From Veillonella dispar (lineage in GTDB: Bacteria; Bacillota; Negativicutes; Veillonellales; Veillonellaceae): a stretch of 64,000 nt of DNA. The notes beneath the pieces are model-generated. The model saw only the letters and a list, made by a program, of their open reading frames with translations, had not been told where the DNA came from and made no database searches. Both the position numbers and the translations under genes were made by a program. The DNA lies in the NCBI RefSeq assembly GCF_900637515.1, contig NZ_LR134375.1:433501-497500 (forward strand), given 5' to 3'. Positions 1 through 7,814 of the stretch are shown in pieces (position 1 is the first letter of the stretch; the number at the start of each line of letters is the position of its first letter).

Positions 1-613
1 CATGGCTTTCATCATTTCGAATATCACGAATGTTATTCGTGAGCATAATGGAACCAACGAGCAATGTAGATGGAATAGCAGGGATTAATAATGCTAAAGA
101 TAAGTCTCGCGTCCATGTGTAGCCTGTAATGAGGACGATGGCAAAACCCATAGCGATACCAGAGGAAATTTCACCAAATGGTGTGCGAGAAATTGGTTTT
201 GGGCCACCAGAGTAGAGAAAACTGATGAGAATGCAAAGAAAACCAGCTGGAATATAGTACCAAGTGATAGTTGCCGATAGATAAAGACCGATGATAATAG
301 GTACAACCATGAGTACCTTAATCATGGTAACGATGAGCTCTGGGGTAATGGCACCACGGGTGATAGAACCCGCATTGCCGACCTTCTGCCCCGCATCGAG
401 ACCAGATTTGAAATCTTTATATTCATTCCATAAGTTAGCAACAATTTGAGCTGTTACAACAGCTAAAAATATTAAAATCGTATGGAAAATGGCGAGACCT
501 GTACCTTGTGCAGCCCCAAATGCGTAATAGCTAAAGGCAGCACCTAAAATAGTAGGCCCTAAAGCAGCCGCTAATGTACGAGGCCTAGTGAGTGGAATTA
601 TTTCTTGTATCAT
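1..613 (-). CDS. menA: 1,4-dihydroxy-2-naphthoate polyprenyltransferase MenA (5' part, runs off the window)
   Basis: Reading the minus strand from the ATG at 613 gives 204 codons with no stop before the window edge. The protein is a UbiA-family membrane prenyltransferase. It shows the first Asp-rich motif as NLWNEYKDFKSGLD near residues 61-74 and the second as NNIRDIRND near the window edge, the wording typical of MenA. It would attach a polyprenyl tail to 1,4-dihydroxy-2-naphthoate in the membrane to make demethylmenaquinone, the substrate of menG at 61965-62711. Several hydrophobic helices surround the motifs. The best Shine-Dalgarno (GAAAGGAG) lies about 23 bases upstream of the ATG, with a hairpin between (separate entry); no closer in-frame start has a ribosome site. 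Confidence 0.9.
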   Translation of the reverse strand, partial: MIQEIIPLTRPRTLAAALGPTILGAAFSYYAFGAAQGTGLAIFHTILIFLAVVTAQIVANLWNEYKDFKSGLDAGQKVGNAGSITRGAITPELIVTMIKVLMVVPIIIGLYLSATITWYYIPAGFLCILISFLYSGGPKPISRTPFGEISSGIAMGFAIVLITGYTWTRDLSLALLIPAIPSTLLVGSIMLTNNIRDIRNDESH

Positions 614-620
614 AATAAAA

Positions 621-645
621 GCACACCAAGTGTGCACTCCTTTCT
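621..645 (-). promoter_or_regulatory. Hairpin between the menA ribosome site and start codon
   Basis: On the minus strand the sequence reads GAAAGGAG, then the inverted repeat GCACAC-TTG-GTGTGC (621-635), then a short spacer and the menA ATG. The unusually long SD-to-start distance would become near normal if the hairpin folds. A regulatory role is inference. The remaining spacer up to 854 is AT-rich, with several TATA-like stretches and no gene that I can see. Confidence 0.4.
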
Positions 646-854
646 ATTTCTCATACCATATGTTTACATATCTATTTAAGTATTGTATAGCAGAACTGAT
701 AGGTTGTAAATTACACTATACAGTTATACATCTCAATATAGTATAATAATTAGTATATGCAGTATAGATTATCTTTTTGATATCTTTATAGATGCAGTAC
801 AGGTTATGAATATAATCTGTATACATAGTGTATTGTTAAATCGTGAGGTGTCTT

Positions 855-1799
855 ATGAGAGCTCTCAATAAAAAAATGATGACATTGGCTTGTGCGACGT
901 GCTTAACTGTTGGCATGGGTGCAGTGGCATGTGCTGATACAGTAGATTTAGGATATGGCTTGTATGGCAATACGTCTCCTACGGTGAAAGCTGTAGAAGT
1001 TATGCGCGTTCCTACAGATGCAAAGCTACGTAATAATGAGCAAAGCCAAATAATTTCAGTGGCAAATAAAGCGGCTGTTGATGCTGTTAATACTAGTTTA
1101 AAATTACAAGCACCGGTACAGGTTGATCCTATGAAGGGCGATGTGTTAGATGGATTTTCCTACTATCAATTACAAGGGACGGACAAACAAGGTCACCATG
1201 TAGGGCAGTTAGTTGTTGTAGACTATTCTAAAAATGCTATAGATCAAGTGATTAATATGAATAAAACTATTTTAGAAAAGGTTCCAGACGCAGAAAAAGC
1301 TAAAATAAAAAGCTCTATCTCTAAATATGTAGATTCCTACTCTAAAGAGAAGGCTCAACAACAATTACAAGGTTTGAAGGGCAATACGATTGAAGGTGCT
1401 AAATTAGCGAAAGATTTGAAGATGCTAAATGACAAGTTACCTGCTCACATTATGGGGGTAGTTGATAAAATGCTTGCTACAGAAAAGAATTTATCTCCTA
1501 AAAGTAAAGAAGAGCTCCGTTCTTATGTAGACTTTATGGCAAAACAAGTGAGCCTAGATGCAACGCATGTGGCCTATAAACCTGTGCAAACACGCTATGG
1601 TACAGCTGTGACTGGTGATTTACGTGGTAGTCTTATATATGATGGCTTTAGAAACACCGACTCCTTAATTGGTTATGCTGTTCCTACCAATAAAGGTGTA
1701 TCCTTACAGATTTTAATGTCTGATGATTCTAGCCATGATTATTGGGCTAATGAGTTGAATCATATGTATCAAACGCAATCTCTCAAGGGAGGTAAATAA
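855..1799 (+). CDS. Exported protein of unknown function (paralogue of the next gene)
   Basis: 314 aa starting at the ATG at 855, which has GAGGTG five bases ahead; the GTG at 843 is inside that ribosome site and is less likely. An N-terminal signal peptide (MRALNKKMMTLACATCL...) ends in VACA-DT, so the protein is probably periplasmic or envelope-linked; there are no further obvious membrane helices. The middle, about residues 150-200, is Lys/Ala/Gln-rich and probably helical. I do not recognise a family. It shares a pattern with the downstream protein: YQLQGtDKqG near residue 100, a 'TRyG' segment, and an aromatic C-terminal part with DYWANELNHMY. The ribosome site for the next gene overlaps its last codons, so the two form one operon. 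Confidence 0.8.
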   Translation: MRALNKKMMTLACATCLTVGMGAVACADTVDLGYGLYGNTSPTVKAVEVMRVPTDAKLRNNEQSQIISVANKAAVDAVNTSLKLQAPVQVDPMKGDVLDGFSYYQLQGTDKQGHHVGQLVVVDYSKNAIDQVINMNKTILEKVPDAEKAKIKSSISKYVDSYSKEKAQQQLQGLKGNTIEGAKLAKDLKMLNDKLPAHIMGVVDKMLATEKNLSPKSKEELRSYVDFMAKQVSLDATHVAYKPVQTRYGTAVTGDLRGSLIYDGFRNTDSLIGYAVPTNKGVSLQILMSDDSSHDYWANELNHMYQTQSLKGGK

Positions 1800-1800
1800 T

Positions 1801-2577
1801 ATGAAATCGTTGAAAGTATTGGCTTGTGCAGCTTGCTTATTGGGAACTGTATCTAGTGTAGGTTTCGCTAAGGATGTACAAACCATTGCAGGTTCTATGG
1901 TAGTGCCTAACAATGTCAATGTTTTTTCTGCATCCAAAACAAATACACGTGATTTTGTAGAGAAGCAAATGAAACAAAATTCTTCAAAAAATATGGCCAT
2001 GAATATGATGGCTGAAGATATTTTCAAAAACTTTGGCACTACTTTTGATGTATACCAATTGCAAGGGGCAGATAAAACAGGTCAAAAGGATGCATTCCTA
2101 GTAGCGCTAGATGTTAAAGAAATTGCGCAAAAAGTAGCTAAAGATAAGACAAATGATCCTATGTTTGTAGCTGCAATGGCAGCTCTAGATAAAGGTCAAA
2201 TTGATCCTGTTACAGAGCAACTCATGCTAGGTGCCATTAACAAGCAAATTCCAACTACTACAACTGTAGTCCCTTTAAATGATCCGAAACGTTATGCTAA
2301 TCTTAAGACTCGGTCAGGTGAACTGCTTATAAAACCTAGAACGCTTACCGTAGAAAATGCGGAACAAGTACATCCTGTGGCTGGTACAAAATATCAAACT
2401 TATGCAGCAAGTTCTCGCTTGTTATATGCGGATGGAAATGTACAAACTCCGCTTTATGCAAATACTGCATTTGTGTTAAAGCCAGGCAAACCGGTACTAT
2501 ACGTAGGTGTAACAACTGATGTACAACGGGATTATTTCAAAACGATATTTGACAACGCCTTCAAATCTATTAAATAA
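1801..2577 (+). CDS. Exported protein of unknown function (second of a paralogous pair)
   Basis: 258 aa with ATG at 1801, one base after the stop of the previous gene and preceded by AAGGGAGGT. A signal peptide (residues 1-23, ending GFA-KD) indicates export. Matches to its neighbour include YQLQGADKTGQ near residue 80, a TRSGEL segment near 170 and a C-terminal DVQRDYFKTIFDNAF that lines up with the neighbour's DYWANELNHMY, so the pair probably arose by duplication and diverged. There is no recognisable catalytic motif and no lipobox Cys at the cleavage site. The function is unknown; a role in the envelope is the only inference the sequence supports. Confidence 0.8.
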   Translation: MKSLKVLACAACLLGTVSSVGFAKDVQTIAGSMVVPNNVNVFSASKTNTRDFVEKQMKQNSSKNMAMNMMAEDIFKNFGTTFDVYQLQGADKTGQKDAFLVALDVKEIAQKVAKDKTNDPMFVAAMAALDKGQIDPVTEQLMLGAINKQIPTTTTVVPLNDPKRYANLKTRSGELLIKPRTLTVENAEQVHPVAGTKYQTYAASSRLLYADGNVQTPLYANTAFVLKPGKPVLYVGVTTDVQRDYFKTIFDNAFKSIK

Positions 2578-2693
2578 TTTATGATAGATATGCTTTCACG
2601 AAGTATGTCATTTACAAGGTAATTACTAATGTGAGTATGGCGGCATTAGAATGATCTATATTATTTTCAATTATATTTTAAAGGAGAATTATT

Positions 2694-3065
2694 ATGAACA
2701 CAATTCACACAGACAAAGCTCCAGCAGCAGTAGGTCCTTACTCTCAAGCTAAAGTAGTACGCGGTTTATTATTCGCTTCTGGTCAAATTCCACTCGATCC
2801 TGCAACTGGTTCCATTGTTGCAAGTGGTATCGTAGAGCAAACTGAACAAGTATGTAAAAACATTGATGCTGTATTGGCTGCAGCAGGTTCTGACTTCTCT
2901 GAAGTTATTAAAACTACTTGTTTCTTGGCTGATATTGCTGACTTCAAAGCATTTAACGAAGTGTATGCTAAATATTTCACTTCTAAACCAGCTCGTTCTT
3001 GCGTAGCAGTAAAAGACCTTCCATTAGGTGCTTTGGTAGAAGTGGAAATTATTGCGGAAGTATAA
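2694..3065 (+). CDS. ridA: RidA family 2-iminobutanoate/2-iminopropanoate deaminase
   Basis: 123 aa, the usual length of the YjgF/YER057c/UK114 family. It shows the N-terminal GPYSQA motif and the C-terminal signature PARSCVAV...GALVEVEI, whose Arg binds the carboxylate of the imine. RidA hydrolyses reactive enamines/imines such as 2-aminoacrylate that are released by PLP- and Fe-S-dependent dehydratases and cysteine-degrading enzymes. AAAGGAG sits seven bases before the ATG. The next gene (cysteine desulfidase family) starts one base after its stop. This places the detoxifying enzyme in the same transcript as a likely source of 2-aminoacrylate. Confidence 0.95.
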   Translation: MNTIHTDKAPAAVGPYSQAKVVRGLLFASGQIPLDPATGSIVASGIVEQTEQVCKNIDAVLAAAGSDFSEVIKTTCFLADIADFKAFNEVYAKYFTSKPARSCVAVKDLPLGALVEVEIIAEV

Positions 3066-3066
3066 G

Positions 3067-4314
3067 ATGGATTATATTTCCTTATTACAATCAGAGATGC
3101 GTCCTGCCTTCGGGTGCACTGAGCCAATTGCATTGGCTTATGCGGCTGCGAAGGCAGTCTCTGTTTTAGATGAGTTTCCTAACCATATTCACGCACGATG
3201 CAGCGCGAATATTATAAAAAATGTAAAGTCCGTAGTCATTCCTAACTCTGGTGGTCGAAAAGGTCTTCAAGCTGCTACTACGCTTGGCGCCATCGTAGGT
3301 CACCCTGAGCGTGAGCTAGAGGTATTAGAATCTGCTACAGATGAAGATCGTAAATGGCTCGGCACATTATTAGATGCCAACTTCTGTACGGTCTCACTCG
3401 CTGAAGGTGTAGATAATCTTTATATCGAAATCACTGCTGAAACAGATGAACATACAGCAGTGGTTCGCATTGAAAACGACCATACAAATGTAACCTATGT
3501 TGCTGTAGATGGTGAGATTGTGTCTGAAACAATCAATGAAATTAAGAAGGTTGCAAAAACAGAATATGCTATGACCTTTGATAGCATTTACGAATTTTCT
3601 AAAACGGCAGATATTTCTGGCATCATTCCTCAAATCAAACAGCAAGTAGAATACAATACAGCTATTTCTCGAGAAGGTTTGTCTAACGATTATGGCTCCA
3701 ATATTGGCCAGCTCTTGTTGTTGGATGAAGAAAATCCGTCTCTAGAAACGAAATGTAAGGCTCGTGCGGCAGCTGGATCCGATGCGCGTATGAGTGGGTG
3801 TCCATTGCCTGTTGTAATTTGCTCTGGCTCTGGTAACCAAGGCTTAACAGTATCGGTACCTATCATTACGACTGCCGAGGAACTTGGTAAAAGTGATGAT
3901 GAACTTTATCGAGCGCTAGTCTTTGCTAACTTGTTAACACTATACGTTAAATCTGGCATTGGTAAATTGTCCGCATACTGCGGCGTTGTATCTGCTGGTG
4001 TTGTAAGTGTAGCAGGTATTGCCTTCTTGAAAGGTGATAGCAAGGATATCATTGAGAATACCTTAGTAAATGGTCTTGCCAGCTTATCCGGTATCGTTTG
4101 TGACGGAGCAAAACCATCCTGTGCAGGTAAAATTGCTATCTCCCTTGATGGCGCGTTCATGGGATATAAACAAGCACGCCTTAACAAGAACTACCAAAAA
4201 GGCGATGGCCTTGTAGCATACTCCGTTGACGAAACCATCCGCAGTATCGGTACTGTGGCTCAAGGTATGAAAGAAACGGACGTAGTTATCTTGAATGAAA
4301 TGCTAAAACACTAA
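3067..4314 (+). CDS. cyuA: L-cysteine desulfidase / serine dehydratase alpha family protein (CyuA, UPF0597)
   Basis: 415 aa. The ATG at 3067 follows the ridA stop by one base and uses GGAAG in the end of ridA; the upstream TTG in frame lies inside ridA and is not needed. The protein matches the YhaM/CyuA family: FGCTEPIALAYA near the N-terminus, GSGNQGLTVSVPI near 260, and CDGAKPSC near 345, where the cysteines are the expected [4Fe-4S] ligands. Characterised members break L-cysteine into pyruvate (via 2-aminoacrylate), sulfide and ammonia. The preceding ridA supports an enamine product. Some relatives are annotated only as UPF0597, so the exact substrate is inferred. A strong terminator follows. 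Confidence 0.85.
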   Translation: MDYISLLQSEMRPAFGCTEPIALAYAAAKAVSVLDEFPNHIHARCSANIIKNVKSVVIPNSGGRKGLQAATTLGAIVGHPERELEVLESATDEDRKWLGTLLDANFCTVSLAEGVDNLYIEITAETDEHTAVVRIENDHTNVTYVAVDGEIVSETINEIKKVAKTEYAMTFDSIYEFSKTADISGIIPQIKQQVEYNTAISREGLSNDYGSNIGQLLLLDEENPSLETKCKARAAAGSDARMSGCPLPVVICSGSGNQGLTVSVPIITTAEELGKSDDELYRALVFANLLTLYVKSGIGKLSAYCGVVSAGVVSVAGIAFLKGDSKDIIENTLVNGLASLSGIVCDGAKPSCAGKIAISLDGAFMGYKQARLNKNYQKGDGLVAYSVDETIRSIGTVAQGMKETDVVILNEMLKH

Positions 4315-4330
4315 TTTAGCTAAAAATATA

Positions 4331-4353
4331 AGCCCCCGTAAGGGGGCTTTTTT
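4331..4353 (+). terminator. Rho-independent terminator after ridA-cyuA
   Basis: A perfect stem AGCCCCC-GTA-AGGGGGCT is followed by TTTTT, 16 bases after the cyuA stop. Confidence 0.95.
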
Positions 4354-4482
4354 GTATATTAACTTGTATACTATGATATTATAATGTTGATTATATTTTT
4401 TATTATTCATAGGATATATAAATTAAATAAACATATAGATTACAATGTATGAAATATTGAGTGGATTATAGGTGCAACATTA

Positions 4483-4734
4483 ATGGGATTAGGTATATTT
4501 ACAATAATTTTTATTATTATGGCAATAACTACAGTGTTAGGCCCAGTCAAAATAAGTAGTAAATTTTTATTTTATATTGCACCAGTAATATTAATTGCTA
4601 CATCATTGATTGAAATTTTATTGATAAACAATATTCAATATAGAAATGATTATAGAATTATAAATCTTTCTATAATGTTTGTAAGCTTTATGACTGTAGC
4701 ATATATTAGGAGTAAACAACCTTTAAAGAAATAA
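4483..4734 (+). CDS. Small membrane protein, unknown
   Basis: 83 aa, with about three hydrophobic segments (roughly residues 1-18, 28-46 and 56-75) and a basic C-terminus. It starts at an ATG preceded only by a weak AGGTG about 12 bases upstream, so the start is uncertain. It is the first of three short, AT-rich membrane genes in a row ahead of a shared terminator at 5701. It lacks the GRxxFF and RRxxD marks seen in the next two and I do not recognise it. Base composition is more AT-rich than the neighbouring metabolic genes, which is consistent with accessory DNA. Confidence 0.6.
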   Translation: MGLGIFTIIFIIMAITTVLGPVKISSKFLFYIAPVILIATSLIEILLINNIQYRNDYRIINLSIMFVSFMTVAYIRSKQPLKK

Positions 4735-4747
4735 AGTAGGTGTTTTG

Positions 4748-5182
4748 GTGTTTTTTATAAATTATATTTGGTACTTTATTCTTGTTATATCACTTATATT
4801 TGTAATAGTTGGTAGTGTCTATCAAATCAATGGTTGGAACTATAGGATACCGATGGGGCGTGGTGATTTTTTTAAGATCTATATTATTACCTATATAGGC
4901 ATTATATTCAGTTTATTTTTAACTTATCGCTTGAAGATTAGTGTATATGACAGTAGCAACCTTTTATATGCTATTATAGTTTGCATTATAGGTGCTATAA
5001 GTATATCTCAATTCTTTTTGTGTGGAATGCGAAGAATTGTTGATTTGAAATGGTGCTCCCCTTTATTTTATCCTGTTGTATTTATATCGGGTCTTATATT
5101 ATCTAAGTATATTCCTGATTTAATATCACTTATGATGCTAGTCCAGCTTTTGCTTTACTTCACACCAGGTAAAAGTGAGTAA
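4748..5182 (+). CDS. DUF805-like small membrane protein
   Basis: 144 aa from the GTG at 4748, seven bases after AGG of the ribosome site; a TTG three bases earlier is possible but too close to it. Four hydrophobic segments are visible. MGRGDFFKIY near residues 37-46 and GMRRIVDLKWCSP near residues 98-110 resemble the two landmarks of DUF805 inner-membrane proteins (GRxxRxxFW... and RRLHDxGxSGWW), in a degenerate form. The function of DUF805 proteins is not established. It follows the preceding gene by 13 bases and is probably cotranscribed. Confidence 0.6.
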   Translation: MFFINYIWYFILVISLIFVIVGSVYQINGWNYRIPMGRGDFFKIYIITYIGIIFSLFLTYRLKISVYDSSNLLYAIIVCIIGAISISQFFLCGMRRIVDLKWCSPLFYPVVFISGLILSKYIPDLISLMMLVQLLLYFTPGKSE

Positions 5183-5217
5183 GCTACTCGGTTTTATAAT
5201 CTTGTATGAGGTAAATG

Positions 5218-5670
5218 ATGACGGTTTTAATGTTTTTTGTGATATATTTTGGTTCAGTAGTTCTTTTATGTTCTTATAATTTTATTACATGTGGGAACTT
5301 CTGGAGAACGGATTATTCTGCATTAAATAGGAAGTGGTTTTTCTTCTATAGTCTCATTATAGAGAGTATTATCCTTATAGTGTTACCGCAGGTTAGGTAT
5401 TTATTTAATGAACCTTATATAAACTCTATGTTAGGTACCATATTATTTGTACTTGTATTAATAGTTTGTAATATGGGTACGCAATATATTGGTATTAAGC
5501 GTTTGGTTGATATTGGAATTACGAATCCGAAATGGTATTTAGGGATTAATTTTCTTCTCTTAGGTTCTATATTACTTCCTGGAGAAATAAAAAGTATTAT
5601 TGTACATTCAATTAATATGGTTGTATTAGTTATGCCACGTCAAACTATTAAAAATAATAAATCACATTGA
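5218..5670 (+). CDS. DUF805-like small membrane protein
   Basis: About 150 aa; two adjacent ATGs (5215 and 5218) share the ribosome site TGAGGT, and the second has the better spacing. Four hydrophobic segments are visible. The N-terminal half contains GNFWRTDYSALNRKWFF, and the centre contains GIKRLVDIGITNPKWY, again a degenerate version of the DUF805 'RRLHDIG..GWW' landmark. It probably forms a trio with the two genes before it, created by duplication and divergence; the role is unknown. It ends 30 bases before a bidirectional terminator shared with the convergent MFS gene. Confidence 0.6.
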   Translation: MTVLMFFVIYFGSVVLLCSYNFITCGNFWRTDYSALNRKWFFFYSLIIESIILIVLPQVRYLFNEPYINSMLGTILFVLVLIVCNMGTQYIGIKRLVDIGITNPKWYLGINFLLLGSILLPGEIKSIIVHSINMVVLVMPRQTIKNNKSH

Positions 5671-5700
5671 TTTAATGTAGATAGTATATGTATAAAACAA

Positions 5701-5725
5701 AAAGGGCTGTTTTACAGCCCTTTTT
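5701..5725. terminator. Bidirectional terminator between convergent genes
   Basis: AAAGGGCTGT-TTT-ACAGCCCTTTTT forms a ten-base stem with A-tract and T-tract flanks. It serves the small membrane genes from the left and the MFS gene from the right. Confidence 0.9.
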
Positions 5726-5736
5726 GTAGTTCTTGT

Positions 5737-6924
5737 CTATTGTAATTTTTTAGGATCTTTAAGTATCAATGATGCCCCAAGGCCCATTACGAGGAATGGC
5801 ACGAGTGTCATCATAGCTACCGGTAAGGAGTAGGTATCTGCTAGGTTACCTACGACAGGAGCAATGACACCGCCGATGGTTTGGCTCACGCCAAGAGTGA
5901 TACCCGATGCAAAGCCGATACTTTTGGCTAGATATGTTTGGCCTAGTACGATAACTGGGCTGTAGCTAATTGCTTTGGCAGCACCAATCATGAGTAGTAG
6001 CAAGTAGGCTATAGGCATCATGATGAGTGGTGAGAAGGTTGGAACCTCTGTTAATAGGAACATAGCGGGTAACCAAACTAATAGGGATAGTCTGATAATC
6101 TTGATAGGACCATATTTATCGCCCAATAGACCGCCAATATAGGTCATGAAGATGCCAATACTAAAGAATACAGTCAAGGCAAAGCTACCTTGTTCTGGGC
6201 TTGTACCGAGCTCACGAGTCCAGAAAATCGGAATAAACGCATTGATAACGCGGAAGTTTACTGATTGGCTCAAGATAATAATGAACAAGATGCCAAAGTA
6301 TTTCCAGTAGTTCTTCAGCGGTTTCGACGCCACTGTTGGATTTTCAGTAGCTACTGCTTGGTCGATAGTACGTGCATGAGCTACGATATGAGGCATTAGT
6401 ATGAACAATATAGTAAATATAATAATACCTACTACGGTGAAAGCTGCCAATCCATGAGGCCCAACTGTATAAGCAATGGCACCTGCAAAGAGTGGACCAA
6501 AGGCGAAGCCTGAGCTGCCGCCGATAGCAAAGGTGCCCATGGCCTTACCTTTCTTGCCACCACCGAGACGGTTCATAATCTTCGCACCTTCAGGATGGAA
6601 GATGGAAGATCCAACGCCAGCTAATGTGGCACAAACGAGGAGGCTTTCATAAGAGGTAACAAAGCCCATCATACCTGTACTACATGCAGATAATAAAACG
6701 CCGAAGGCAATGAGCCGCGGTTGATTGATCTTGTCCGAAATATAACCTAGTAAAGGCTGTAATAATGATGATAATGCTGTATTAGCTAAGATGAGAAAAC
6801 CTGCTTGCTCTAAGCTCAGTCCATAGGTATAAATGAACAGAGGTAAGAGGGCAGGCAACACACTTTGACAGGAGTCGTTGATCATGTGACTCACTGTAAT
6901 GAGATAAGGGTAATATTTTTTCAT
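5737..6924 (-). CDS. MFS exporter, fosmidomycin-resistance (Fsr)-like
   Basis: 395 aa with about twelve membrane segments. The N-terminal half carries HMINDSCQSVLPALLP and, after helix 4, SSIFHPEGAKI, a wording typical of the Fsr family of drug:H+ antiporters; GYISDKINQPR after helix 2 fits the MFS loop 2-3 signature. Family members export fosmidomycin and some other drugs; the substrate here is not shown by the sequence. The ATG at 6924 has AAGGGG nine bases upstream. It stands alone between two terminators, convergent with the small membrane genes. A sugar-phosphate or general drug MFS is the alternative. Confidence 0.8.
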   Translation of the reverse strand: MKKYYPYLITVSHMINDSCQSVLPALLPLFIYTYGLSLEQAGFLILANTALSSLLQPLLGYISDKINQPRLIAFGVLLSACSTGMMGFVTSYESLLVCATLAGVGSSIFHPEGAKIMNRLGGGKKGKAMGTFAIGGSSGFAFGPLFAGAIAYTVGPHGLAAFTVVGIIIFTILFILMPHIVAHARTIDQAVATENPTVASKPLKNYWKYFGILFIIILSQSVNFRVINAFIPIFWTRELGTSPEQGSFALTVFFSIGIFMTYIGGLLGDKYGPIKIIRLSLLVWLPAMFLLTEVPTFSPLIMMPIAYLLLLMIGAAKAISYSPVIVLGQTYLAKSIGFASGITLGVSQTIGGVIAPVVGNLADTYSLPVAMMTLVPFLVMGLGASLILKDPKKLQ

Positions 6925-7094
6925 AGTAGTGTCCCCTTGAGTCTATTTAATAGCAGTAATTATATCTTGTGTATATTATAACTCATAAAGTTACTAAAGT
7001 ATTGATAAATATAGATACAAAAAAGCGCTAACCATTAGTGATCTGTGCTTTTTGTTTACGCCAAATACTTTATAAATAGTGTTTATTTTGTACT

Positions 7095-7123
7095 AAAAAA
7101 AGGCCTAGTCATGACTAGGCCTT
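7095..7123 (-). terminator. Perfect palindrome with A-tract, terminator-like
   Basis: AGGCCTAGTCA/TGACTAGGCCT (7101-7122) is a perfect palindrome. A run of A precedes it, so it would terminate a minus-strand transcript; on the plus strand the T-richness after it is weak. No gene ends here, so the transcript it serves is unclear. Confidence 0.5.
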
Positions 7124-7185
7124 ATATTGTATCTTATTTTAACACTATGTATAATGAACTTAAATGATATGGAAAGAGTGGTAAA

Positions 7186-7416
7186 ATGTTATCTCTTATA
7201 TTAATAAAACTAAATGAAGAAAAAGCTATATATGAGTTCCACCCTAACGCTAGTGCTGAGTATGGCATAATAGAATTAGATCGTAAAAGCAATGTGGCTA
7301 TTGTTAAAGAACCATTGCAAGGTAGTGAGTGGCATACAGTACACGCTTTAAATAAATTGGAGGAATACGGAAGTTTAAACTCATTTCCTAAAGAAGAAAG
7401 ATTATATTGGTATTAA
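7186..7416 (+). CDS. Small hypothetical protein
   Basis: 76 aa, soluble and acidic, with no signal peptide or membrane segment. The ATG at 7186 is preceded by GGAAAGAGTGG at good distance, and an intrinsic terminator follows directly, so it looks like a real one-gene unit. I do not recognise the family. The sequence has alternating short strands (LSLILIKLNEEKAIYEFH, YGIIELDRKSNVAIVKEP), compatible with a small beta-rich fold such as an immunity or phage-derived protein. It lies beside a probable integrase remnant, which raises the chance that it is accessory DNA. Confidence 0.6.
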   Translation: MLSLILIKLNEEKAIYEFHPNASAEYGIIELDRKSNVAIVKEPLQGSEWHTVHALNKLEEYGSLNSFPKEERLYWY

Positions 7417-7446
7417 GAGTTATGCAACATGTATAACTCTTTTTTA
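7417..7446 (+). terminator. Terminator of the small hypothetical gene
   Basis: AGAGTTAT-(8-9 base loop)-ATAACTCT followed by TTTTT, starting immediately after the stop codon. Confidence 0.9.
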
Positions 7447-7558
7447 TAAGCATTTTACGCCCTTTCATGTGTGATGATTGGGCACATTTTTATTGGTGTA
7501 AAATAAAACACCCTACTAATATAGCAAGGTGTAAGAGATGATTATATGATTTTGTAAA

Positions 7559-7612
7559 ATGTCATGGGGCAATAAATGGGGCAAATACCACCATATAATA
7601 GAGAATGATTGA
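7559..7612 (+). pseudogene. Probable remnant of a tyrosine integrase C-terminus
   Basis: A 17-codon open frame MSWGNKWGKYHHIIEND ends at TGA 7610-7612. The 'WG-N-K-WGK' wording resembles the extreme C-terminus of many phage and ICE tyrosine integrases, and the frame is closed by a stop just upstream. It lies about 110 bases beyond the 3' end of tRNA-Ser, a usual integration site. The rest of the 7447-7723 interval is AT-rich and holds no other gene that I can see. This is inference from a very short match. Confidence 0.35.
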
Positions 7613-7635
7613 TACACAAAATTCACTCAATAATA

Positions 7636-7676
7636 TAAGAAAACCTAGATAACATCTGTATTATGTGTATCTAGGT
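7636..7676 (-). terminator. Terminator of the tadA/tRNA-Ser transcript
   Basis: On the minus strand ACCTAGATA and TATCTAGGT can pair across a 17-base loop and are followed by TTTTCTT. The plus strand between 7666 and 7694 carries GTGTATCTAG about three times in tandem, so alternative pairings exist. Confidence 0.6.
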
Positions 7677-7723
7677 GTATCTAGGTTTATCTATTGTATC
7701 TCTATCATTATCATTTAAAAGAA

Positions 7724-7814
7724 TGGCAGAGGAGGAGGGATTTGAACCCCCGCGCCGGTTGCCCGACCTACCGCATTTCGAGTGCGGACCCTTCAGCCTC
7801 TTGGGTACTCCTCC
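7724..7814 (-). tRNA. tRNA-Ser (anticodon CGA)
   Basis: Minus-strand cloverleaf of 91 bases with encoded CCA. The acceptor GGAGGAG pairs with CTCCTCT (one G-U), the anticodon arm is CCGCA-CTCGAAA-TGCGG giving CGA (reads UCG), and there is a long variable arm typical of tRNA-Ser and a GGGGGTTCAAATCCC T-arm. Its 5' 47 bases are also the 3' end of the tadA reading frame. Confidence 0.97.

Noticed and set aside
843..854. GTG start at 843 for the first exported protein
   Set aside because: It overlaps the GAGGTG ribosome site of the ATG at 855, which also gives a proper signal peptide.
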